From a virus, in the IMG/VR virus record IMGVR_UViG_3300022074_000133, positions 1 through 38,303 of that record: a stretch of 38,303 nucleotides of DNA; one strand, written 5' to 3'. The notes under the pieces are model-generated. The model was not told the origin of the DNA. It searched no databases and saw only the letters and a list, made by a program, of their open reading frames with translations. Of the stretch, positions 31,501 through 38,303 are shown in pieces. The position numbers and the translations under genes were made by a program. The stretch's first letter is position 1, and every line of letters begins with the position of its first letter.

Positions 31501-32055
31501 TCAGGGACACTAAATCCTCTGAAATCACTCTCCGATCAAATAGTCTACCATCCGGTAAAATACAAAGTGCTATTTGGTACCAATGCAGAAGAAGAACTGC
31601 AGGCAACATTTAAGGTTGTTAAAAATCTTAAGACAAACGTGTCGGACGCAGTCATTAAGACACGTGTCATTGCCGCTATCAACGAATTCTTTGCACTTGA
31701 TAATTGGGATTTTGGTGATGCATTTTATTTTACAGAATTAGCCGCTTACATACACAACCAACTGGCTCCAGACTTGTTGACGGTAGTCATTGTACCAAAT
31801 CAATCGGGACAGACATTTGGATCTCTGTTTCAGTTGAATTCCGCGGCGGACGAAATTTTTATCAGTGGGGCCACCGTTGATGATGTTTCTATCATAACTG
31901 CACTTGGAGCCAACCAATTGGCATCCTCTGGCACTGTGGTTACATCAACATCAACTGCCACGACAAGTTCTACATCAGGATCAGCAGTATCAGGCTCTAC
32001 TACAACCAGTTCCGGCTCAAGTTCAAGTTCGGGCAGTAGTGGATCAGGATATTAA
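28567..32055 (+). CDS. 6: Baseplate wedge protein gp6 (enlarged)
   Basis: A 1162-residue homologue of T4 gp6 (660 aa), the J-domain wedge protein that dimerises around the hub and holds the baseplate together. The N-terminus (FKSYDFETLRRTMVAYLREN, then YVALIDLIAYISQALSFRVD and LNARENFLETAERRNSVLRL) is typical. The Baseplate_J core (IDFVFGDGNFSNIPLGSFRT, then ITAEDYQVVPLSASQEIVKV) is near residues 340-460. Residues about 520-850 are a marine-type insertion rich in strands. The last about 45 residues are almost only Ser, Thr, Gly and Ala, an apparent disordered tail. Its stop overlaps the next start (TAATG). Confidence 0.93.
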   Translation: MATTDRQNRLLVAEDWRKIYQAFQQADFKSYDFETLRRTMVAYLRENYPDDFNDFVESSEYVALIDLIAYISQALSFRVDLNARENFLETAERRNSVLRLARLINYNAKRNKPATGLLKIDSISTSQDVLDSSGTNLANSNIIWNDSANANYREQFTAILNAANQTGQLFGNPRESGKIGGINTEVYTLSSNQLDLPVFNFTKGVGGISRNFEIVSSTITDSDSIYESSPVPGTGLTYTYRTDGAGDSSNNTGFFFLFKQGTLEQTDFTVDTSVTNYVKSLETTNINDSDIWLYKLDQFGQILNLWSKVPSLAGNNAIYNSLSKAERNTYNVVTKNNDAIDFVFGDGNFSNIPLGSFRTYYRVSDNAKFAIQPADMQNVQLTVPYTDANGAQQSLTLSISLKASVYNSAATESNESIKEKASQVYYSQNRMITAEDYQVVPLSASQEIVKVRSVNRSASGISRAKEILDPTGAYSNVSVFAEDGILYREESTQQFTFTFNNRSDIQSTIDTSVEAKLKEAYARQFYYLKYATKDVSTLTATWNSTTTSTNTNTGYFTSGGALVIGDSATSNLKYAKPGALVKFTSPDTRKFLNGTLVTSTTDNAEDRLWAKIGAVVLDGANSGLGNLESGVGPVTLNNIVPNGSVINAIIPNLTTSFSATLEADIIARIEAYEEFGLRYDIDTETWKVITSTNLSASTVFSLGNQGSTAGTNADASWWFKFTNDGNTYTVQFRKLDYIFESESQNKFHYDLEEKIYDYKTGKSVKDTVKILKTNSIVSSGNSIGYPLTWQVVDTVTESDGFQDNRKVKVGFFDDDDDGVVDNPELFDIIIEPTVSESTKFVFSEKYLSYDKIERYKPYASSNFVVSQNEADINLSTGNYTDGQLFYFYDEDEDVVKKYSSTTNTLTTSTDYIARKGRGSISFQYKHHAGQETRIDPSVSNIVDVYLLERTYDNLYRIYLQDGGTKPDTSTADQLRISYSGTLNPLKSLSDQIVYHPVKYKVLFGTNAEEELQATFKVVKNLKTNVSDAVIKTRVIAAINEFFALDNWDFGDAFYFTELAAYIHNQLAPDLLTVVIVPNQSGQTFGSLFQLNSAADEIFISGATVDDVSIITALGANQLASSGTVVTSTSTATTSSTSGSAVSGSTTTSSGSSSSSGSSGSGY

Positions 32056-35000
32056 TGGCCGACAATATAACAAATCCATCAGCAAACAATGAAGTTGTAA
32101 AGCAAGGCACCAACGAGTACAGACGATCTGTGCAACATTTGCCTGCTTTCTACAGGACAGATACTAACCAAAGATTCTTGTCAAGCACGATTGATCCTTT
32201 GATACAGCAAGGTAACCTAGAAAGACTAGATGGGTTTATCGGCAGGCAGGACGCCTACACTAGAGATGTCACTGACAGGTATTTGCCGGCAACCAGCAGA
32301 GACAGGATGGCTTATCAACTTGAACCTGCTGTAACTTACACGAACAAAGACACAACGTCAATAAATCCAGAAGACCAAGTACAGTTCACGGGTACCTATG
32401 ATGATTACCTTAATCAAATAAAGTATTTCGGTGGTAATGTTGACAATCATGATAGATTGAACAAAGAGACAGTCTACAGTTGGAATCCAGCAATTGACTA
32501 CGACAAATTGGTAAACTACAGGGAGTACTATTGGATACCGGAGGGACCTGGTGCAATAGAGATAGATACGCTTGGGCCGTCTGTTGTTGCAGAGTACAAA
32601 GTAGAAATTGCAGAAGCTGATGGAAGTTCTGCAAGGGGTTACAGTTTCCCGCACAGGGAAAATGAGAGGAATCCTAGTATTACCTTGTACAGGGGTAACA
32701 CATACAAGTTCAATGTGAATGCAAAAGGACATCCTTTCTACATAATGACTGAACCATACAAAAGCCAAGTTTCGGAGGATGGTTCAACATCCACACTTTT
32801 TAACACTGGTGTTACAAACAACGGTGCAGACTATGGAACGGTTACATTTACAGTTCCGACTGCAGGTGTGCCTGACACACTTTACTATCAATGTAGCAAT
32901 CATGATGCCATGTATGGTATATTACAAATAAGGGACATCACCAGCACGGTTAAAATAAATCCTGACAACGACATTATAGGTGTAAAAAATTATAGTCTAA
33001 GGACTTTAGATCTTTCAAATGGAATGAAGGTCAAGTTCACAAACAGTTTGGTACCGACTGAGTATCAAGATAAAGAATACTATGTTGAAGGTGTTGGTGA
33101 CGCTATCACGCTGACGAACGTTGAGGATCTTATCACTCCTGGATCCTATGCCACAGAGTCTACTATACTTTATGATTCCGTGGCCTATGACTCACGACCA
33201 TATGCAAAGGCTTACTACACTCCAGATACTACAGATTATATCACAATAAAAAGAGACAGTCTAGACCAAAATGCGTGGTCCAGGTACAACAGATGGTTTC
33301 ACAAATCCATTATCGAAGAGACAGCCAGGGTAGGAGGTTTTACTCCTAATTTGGACGAGGGCGACAGGGCCAAGAGACCAATCATAGAGTTTGATTCGGG
33401 ACTTGCACTGTACAACCATGGAACAGTGGCCAAGAAATCTGTAACTTTGTACGACACAGTAACCACTGATGCGTTCAGCAACGTTGTACTGCAAACAGGT
33501 TACATAATAGATGGACTTGCTCTAGCCGAGGGCATGAGGGTAATTTTTGCCGCAGACACTGATCCAACTGTTAAAGGCAGAATATACAAAGTCAGCTTTG
33601 CGACTGCAGGTGACAGTTCACAGGTGATATCATTGACACAGGAGCCTGACGGTGTACCAGGAGTTAATGACAGTGTGTTCATAGAATTTGGTACAGACAA
33701 CCAAGGAAAAACTTTCAATTACGATCTTGCAACAACCTCATGGCAGGAGTCACAACAAAAAACAAAAGTAAATCAACAACCATTATTCAGTATGTTTGAC
33801 AATAATCATGTATCGTTTGATGATCCTACTACGTATCCAAACTCGTCGTTTGTAGGAGCAAAAGTTTTTGAATTTGCAACTTCAGACACAGCAACCGAAG
33901 ACACCGTACTTGGTATAAAGGTAAAATACAACACAATCAACAATGTTGGAGATATAGTTTTTGATTCCGATCATACATCAGGAAGTTTCACCTACAAAAG
34001 TGGCACAACAACTGTAACAAAAAAATTAGGGGAAGGACACCTACACTACACCACAGGACGTACAACACACAACTCCAGAAGTTCTTGGATAAAAAGAACA
34101 GTAAACAGTAAACAGCGTGTCGTAAGGACCTTAATAGTTGATGCAACAGAAAGACAGTTGTTTCCAATTGATGTATATAAAAATTCAGCTTTACTATCTG
34201 ACATAGAGGTGTCTGTCAACATAAACGGAGTTAGGAAAACACTGACTACAGACTACACACTAGTTGACGGAACTACAAACAAATATATAAAATTTAACAA
34301 CAAACTTGCCGTAGACGATCAGGTTAGAATTGCAACGTATAGCAGTGCTGACAAAGTAAGTGATAAAGGTATATATGAGGTACCACAAAATTTATCAACC
34401 AACAGTCTTAACGAACAGTTAGGTACTTTCACCTTTGGGCAAATACTAAATCATGTCAGAGACATATTAGATAGGAATCAGGAGGTTACCGGCAGTATTC
34501 CAGGTGTGTCCAACCTAAGGGACAAACCAGACGCTAGACTCAAAGGTGGTAGCATCCAGCAACACGAGGCACCATTGCTTCCTGCCGTGTTTAGCATTAT
34601 AGATCAAGATTCAAATGCAATTACAGCCATCGATTATTCAAATAAGGAATACGAAAAATGGTACAACGCATTCCTTACACATGCCACAGGCACTGCGTAC
34701 GAAGGCGTGGCCACAGATAGGGTTGACGAAATTATAGCGGCAATCACTCCAGGAAGAAACAGCAGTTTCCCATTCTATTATGAAGACATGATAGGCTATG
34801 GTGAAAACGTTTCCAAAAGGTCATACACTGTAATGGGTGCGACCCAGACGGAATATGCATTAGACTCGCAACACACTATTACAAAAACAAGTAACAGGGC
34901 AGTTTATGTGTACTTGAATGACGTCCAACTTTTATTAGGGACAGATTACACTTTCAGCACTGTAGATGACAGTGTAGTCATTTCCAAAGCCCTAGTCGAG

Positions 35001-38000
35001 GGTGATAAAATTGTAATAAAAGATTACGAGGACACCACAGGTAGTTACATGCCACCGTCGCCTACCAAATTGGGAATGTATCCGAAATACACTCCTGAAA
35101 TATACACTGATACCACTTATCTCACAAACACTTCCGTGATAAGGAAACACGATGGATCAATTATAAAAGCATACGGTGACGAACGTGATGATCTTATTTT
35201 AGAACTAGAGAAAAGGATTTATAACAATATTAAGGTATCATATGATTCAGATTTACTTGAAATAAATGACGTGATGCCTAGTGCTTTTAGCTCTACAGAA
35301 TACAAGTCTACAGAGATAGACAATGTAATGGGTCCTGATTTTTATCAATGGGCGGGTCGGAACAACGTGCAATACATTAACAACACTGTGTTCTCAGAAG
35401 GATCCCCATTCACATACAACTATTCTAGATCGAAAGGAAGACTGACTGGTGAGAACCTACCAGGACACTGGAGAGGCATATACAAATATTTCTATGACAC
35501 TGATGCACCTCACGTGAGACCATGGGAGATGCTAGGCAATTCCCAAAAGCCTTCGGACTGGGAGGCAACATATGGCCCCGCACCGTACACATCTGCAAAT
35601 GACGTGCTGTGGAACGCCATAGCGACACAGACCGGAAGGTACGGTAAGCCTGAGATCAAAACATACTTGCCGGTAGATGCATCTGGCAACCTTCTGGATC
35701 CACTTGCGGCAGGAGTAGTTGACAATTTTGACATACCAGGTAGGCAGAACGCTTGGAAGTTCGGAGATCAAGCCCCAGCGGAGACGGCATGGAGGAGATC
35801 CAGTGCATTTCCGTTTACCGTATTAAAAACATTGGCACTTACAAAGCCGGCAAAATTCTTCTCAAACTTTTTTGATACATCAAGGCTTTCGACTAACGTT
35901 TCTAATAATCAAATTGACACAGATACTGGAATAAGGAGATCATTGGCCACGGCCAAGTACCACCTTGAAACAGAAACCAACAATGCAACGGGTGTTACTA
36001 CTCGATACCAAACAACAGGCTATCAGCCCTACGTGGTGAATTATCTGGTTTCAAGAAACCTCGACGCCAAATCATTCTATTATGACAAGATGAAGGAGTT
36101 GACTGTCCAGTTGTCCTACAAGCTAGGTGGGTTTACTGATAAAGCAAATTTAAAAGTGCTTACAGACAGTGTGTCACCTGGATCAACGGCAGGTTCAAAA
36201 TTTATTCCTGATGAGAACTACAAAATAGTTTTTAGAACTTCAAATCCTGTTGAAAGTTTTTACTACTCAGGTGTCCTAGTTGAGAAGAACACAGACATCA
36301 GCGAAGATGGGTCAACTGTGTTACCTGGATTCAAGGTACTAGGTTACAGCACAGTCAAACCATATTTCAGCTTCAATTATCCTGTGAAAACTTCTACAGA
36401 GACACCGGTATCAGTTGGGGGATCGATTACAGTAAAACAATACAATACATATGAAGAAAACACACAAACAATACCTTATGGATATGTGTTTGACACCATA
36501 CAAGACGTAGCTGATTTCTTGTTTGGTTATGGATACTGGCTTGAAACACAGGGATTCAAATTCAACAAGTTTTCAACTGAAATCAAAGAAACATTAAACT
36601 GGTCTAACGCAGTAAGAGAATTCTTATTTTGGACAACACAGGATTGGGCTCCCGGAGCCGCGGTCACTGTATCTCCGGCCGCGGATGGGTTCGAGCTCGA
36701 CACTAATAACAGTGTGGTTGGAAAATTAAGGAATCTAGCAGGCGACTACTCAATATTAGATGCTGGCGGAAGAAAGATAGATATAAAAGAAATATCGACC
36801 AAAAGGATAGGAAAAACTTTTGAGTTGGGCATCAAGTCTGATACAGTCGGACTTTACAACGTTGCACTAAACACAGTGCAAAAAGAACATCTATTGTTAT
36901 TTGATAACAAGACTGTGTTCTCGGACATTATATATGAGCCAAGCACTGGTTTTAGACAGCAGAGATTAAAGTTGGTAGGTTGGAAAACAGCAGGGTGGAA
37001 TGGTGACTACTATGCACCAGGCTTCGTGTTTGACGCCGCACAGGTGACATACTGGTTGGCCAACACAGACTACAGGATAGGAGACAGTGTTGAGTACCAA
37101 GGAAAGTTCTACGTAGCCAAGACAAATCACAACTCGGGGACTAGCTTTGTTACTGCAAACTGGACACAGAAAGATAATAAACCAGCGCCGCAACTTATTC
37201 CAAACTTTGAATACAAGATATCGCAGTTCAACGACTTCTATGAGCTAGAAACTAATAACTTCGATGAATCACAGCAACAACTGGCTCAAAGATTGATAGG
37301 ATATCAGAGCAGAGACTACCTAGAAAATCTTTTTGTCAATGACGTATCGCAATATAAGTTTTATCAAGGTTACATTAGAGAAAAAGGCACACAGAACGCA
37401 ATTGACAAGATCTTAAAAGCCAAGTACGAAGGAGAAGATATAAGTTTAGATCTATATCCTGAATGGATGATCAGGACAGGCAATTTTGGAAATCAAGATT
37501 CTATAGAAAACATACAAATTACAATGAAGGACAACGAAATCACTAAAAATCCTCAGAGTATTGAACTTCTAGACAATAGCAGTGACACAGTATCATATTT
37601 GGGGTCACGTGGGATAGTCAAAGAGAATTTTTATTACAAACCTGTTGAGTACACAGCGTCGACTACATTCAGCAGGCTGGACTACACCAAGGAGGGTGTA
37701 AGTAGGGACACCGCACAGGTTTTTAAGACAGCAGGGTATCCACAACTTACACAGGTGCAACACACTGCATTCAACATAGCAGATCTTTTGAACCTTGACA
37801 TCAATAACATCAAAGGTAATGACCTCGTATGGGTTGCCAATAAGAGCAACAATGATTGGGACGTTTTTAGAATTACAAATGTTGGTTTTAAAATAGCAAA
37901 TCTTATTTTAATCAATGACAGCACACAATTAGAGATTACATTCACTGGTTCTCATGGATTGTCGGCAGGATCACGTACCACACAGGCAGACTACTTTGCC

Positions 38001-38303
38001 ATATCCAACAGTGAGGAGACTACCTTGAACGGCGTGTACCAGGTATCTGCTGTGCCAAGTCACAAGTCAATAATAATAGACTACACAGGAAATGTTGGAT
38101 TTATTCCTGCATTGGAAGATGGATCCACAGCTGACAGTTTTGGAAATGTTTTGAAATTCATATCTGTGAGGTTGGCATCAATGGACAATGTAAACGATCT
38201 CCTAAATTATGCAGAATACAAAGACAGGGTAGATGAAATAGAAAAGCCGGGTGACAAAGTGTTTGCGGACACTGACAGTGCGGGCCTATGGCACGTGTAT
38301 GAA
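32055..38303 (+). CDS. Giant baseplate/virion structural protein at the gp7 position (3' end beyond window)
   Basis: Open from the ATG at 32055 (overlapping the gp6 stop) to the window edge: 2083 residues with no stop. In T4 the next gene is gp7 (1032 aa), the wedge initiator. This may be its enlarged counterpart, although no T4 gp7 identity is visible to me. The N-terminus (QHLPAFYRTDTNQRFLSSTI, then DPLIQQGNLERLDGFIGRQD) and the block HDGSIIKAYGDERDDLILEL near residue 1037, then EKRIYNN, resemble large marine-phage virion proteins. A cupredoxin-like segment (residues about 205-295) has His226, Cys280, His283 and Met286. Around residues 1672-1706, YRIGDSVEYQGKFYVAKTNH resembles a CBM5/12-type carbohydrate-binding module. 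Confidence 0.85.
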   Translation, partial: MADNITNPSANNEVVKQGTNEYRRSVQHLPAFYRTDTNQRFLSSTIDPLIQQGNLERLDGFIGRQDAYTRDVTDRYLPATSRDRMAYQLEPAVTYTNKDTTSINPEDQVQFTGTYDDYLNQIKYFGGNVDNHDRLNKETVYSWNPAIDYDKLVNYREYYWIPEGPGAIEIDTLGPSVVAEYKVEIAEADGSSARGYSFPHRENERNPSITLYRGNTYKFNVNAKGHPFYIMTEPYKSQVSEDGSTSTLFNTGVTNNGADYGTVTFTVPTAGVPDTLYYQCSNHDAMYGILQIRDITSTVKINPDNDIIGVKNYSLRTLDLSNGMKVKFTNSLVPTEYQDKEYYVEGVGDAITLTNVEDLITPGSYATESTILYDSVAYDSRPYAKAYYTPDTTDYITIKRDSLDQNAWSRYNRWFHKSIIEETARVGGFTPNLDEGDRAKRPIIEFDSGLALYNHGTVAKKSVTLYDTVTTDAFSNVVLQTGYIIDGLALAEGMRVIFAADTDPTVKGRIYKVSFATAGDSSQVISLTQEPDGVPGVNDSVFIEFGTDNQGKTFNYDLATTSWQESQQKTKVNQQPLFSMFDNNHVSFDDPTTYPNSSFVGAKVFEFATSDTATEDTVLGIKVKYNTINNVGDIVFDSDHTSGSFTYKSGTTTVTKKLGEGHLHYTTGRTTHNSRSSWIKRTVNSKQRVVRTLIVDATERQLFPIDVYKNSALLSDIEVSVNINGVRKTLTTDYTLVDGTTNKYIKFNNKLAVDDQVRIATYSSADKVSDKGIYEVPQNLSTNSLNEQLGTFTFGQILNHVRDILDRNQEVTGSIPGVSNLRDKPDARLKGGSIQQHEAPLLPAVFSIIDQDSNAITAIDYSNKEYEKWYNAFLTHATGTAYEGVATDRVDEIIAAITPGRNSSFPFYYEDMIGYGENVSKRSYTVMGATQTEYALDSQHTITKTSNRAVYVYLNDVQLLLGTDYTFSTVDDSVVISKALVEGDKIVIKDYEDTTGSYMPPSPTKLGMYPKYTPEIYTDTTYLTNTSVIRKHDGSIIKAYGDERDDLILELEKRIYNNIKVSYDSDLLEINDVMPSAFSSTEYKSTEIDNVMGPDFYQWAGRNNVQYINNTVFSEGSPFTYNYSRSKGRLTGENLPGHWRGIYKYFYDTDAPHVRPWEMLGNSQKPSDWEATYGPAPYTSANDVLWNAIATQTGRYGKPEIKTYLPVDASGNLLDPLAAGVVDNFDIPGRQNAWKFGDQAPAETAWRRSSAFPFTVLKTLALTKPAKFFSNFFDTSRLSTNVSNNQIDTDTGIRRSLATAKYHLETETNNATGVTTRYQTTGYQPYVVNYLVSRNLDAKSFYYDKMKELTVQLSYKLGGFTDKANLKVLTDSVSPGSTAGSKFIPDENYKIVFRTSNPVESFYYSGVLVEKNTDISEDGSTVLPGFKVLGYSTVKPYFSFNYPVKTSTETPVSVGGSITVKQYNTYEENTQTIPYGYVFDTIQDVADFLFGYGYWLETQGFKFNKFSTEIKETLNWSNAVREFLFWTTQDWAPGAAVTVSPAADGFELDTNNSVVGKLRNLAGDYSILDAGGRKIDIKEISTKRIGKTFELGIKSDTVGLYNVALNTVQKEHLLLFDNKTVFSDIIYEPSTGFRQQRLKLVGWKTAGWNGDYYAPGFVFDAAQVTYWLANTDYRIGDSVEYQGKFYVAKTNHNSGTSFVTANWTQKDNKPAPQLIPNFEYKISQFNDFYELETNNFDESQQQLAQRLIGYQSRDYLENLFVNDVSQYKFYQGYIREKGTQNAIDKILKAKYEGEDISLDLYPEWMIRTGNFGNQDSIENIQITMKDNEITKNPQSIELLDNSSDTVSYLGSRGIVKENFYYKPVEYTASTTFSRLDYTKEGVSRDTAQVFKTAGYPQLTQVQHTAFNIADLLNLDINNIKGNDLVWVANKSNNDWDVFRITNVGFKIANLILINDSTQLEITFTGSHGLSAGSRTTQADYFAISNSEETTLNGVYQVSAVPSHKSIIIDYTGNVGFIPALEDGSTADSFGNVLKFISVRLASMDNVNDLLNYAEYKDRVDEIEKPGDKVFADTDSAGLWHVYE

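Noticed and set aside
1-38303. CRISPR arrays, insertion sequences, attachment sites
   Set aside because: No regularly spaced repeats, transposase genes or terminal inverted repeats were found by reading the window.

Overview
The window is part of the genome of a T4-type contractile-tailed phage. The evidence is a near-complete set of T4-family morphogenesis genes (gp20, gp21, gp22, gp23, gp26, gp51, gp53, gp48, gp25, gp5, gp6, a gp7-position protein), the T4-type recombination pair gp46/gp47, a gp55-type late sigma factor, and exact T4-style late promoter octamers (TATAAATA). Protein styles such as the hub gp5 without lysozyme, the very large gp6 and gp7-position proteins, the small GIY-YIG protein and the many 2OG-Fe oxygenases resemble marine T4-like phages (cyanophage/pelagiphage type). 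No photosynthesis gene is seen, and the host cannot be named from this sequence.

Layout. 1-6232 (minus strand): head operon, read from high to low coordinates: portal gp20, a small prohead-core-position protein, an inserted MptE/sialyltransferase-like protein, an extremely acidic core protein, protease gp21, scaffold gp22, major capsid gp23 (cut by the window edge). 6239-8224 (minus): tape measure protein. 8255-9386 (plus, divergent): gp26 followed in the -1 frame by gp51, joined at a textbook slippery heptamer. This looks like a lambda G/GT-type tail-assembly chaperone arrangement. 9439-10213 (plus): two small uncharacterised genes.

10216-19192: an accessory island that changes strand repeatedly. 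It holds an SDR oxidoreductase, a StrG/PhyH-like 2OG-Fe oxygenase, a radical SAM/SPASM-like enzyme, two proteins sharing a D/SEK...P glycosyltransferase-like motif, a GNAT-like protein, a GIY-YIG protein, a histone H1-like protein, a prolyl-hydroxylase-like 2OG oxygenase, a PLP aminotransferase-like protein and an FkbM methyltransferase. The set suggests synthesis or modification of a glycan or other small surface group. Two genes (12928-14664) are strikingly GC-rich, and they are preceded by about 330 nt of strongly structured, repeat-containing, apparently noncoding sequence.

19194-23185 (minus): gp46, a small linker gene, gp47, and a long gp55-like sigma factor. 23277-38303 (plus): a late-promoter-driven baseplate operon: gp48, gp53, a hub protein at the gp27 position, gp5, gp25, gp6, and a giant baseplate protein of at least 2083 residues that runs off the window and carries a cupredoxin-like segment with apparent type-1 copper ligands.

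The head, tail and baseplate genes would be transcribed late by host polymerase carrying gp55. gp46/47 process DNA ends for recombination-dependent replication, which in T4 is coupled to late transcription.
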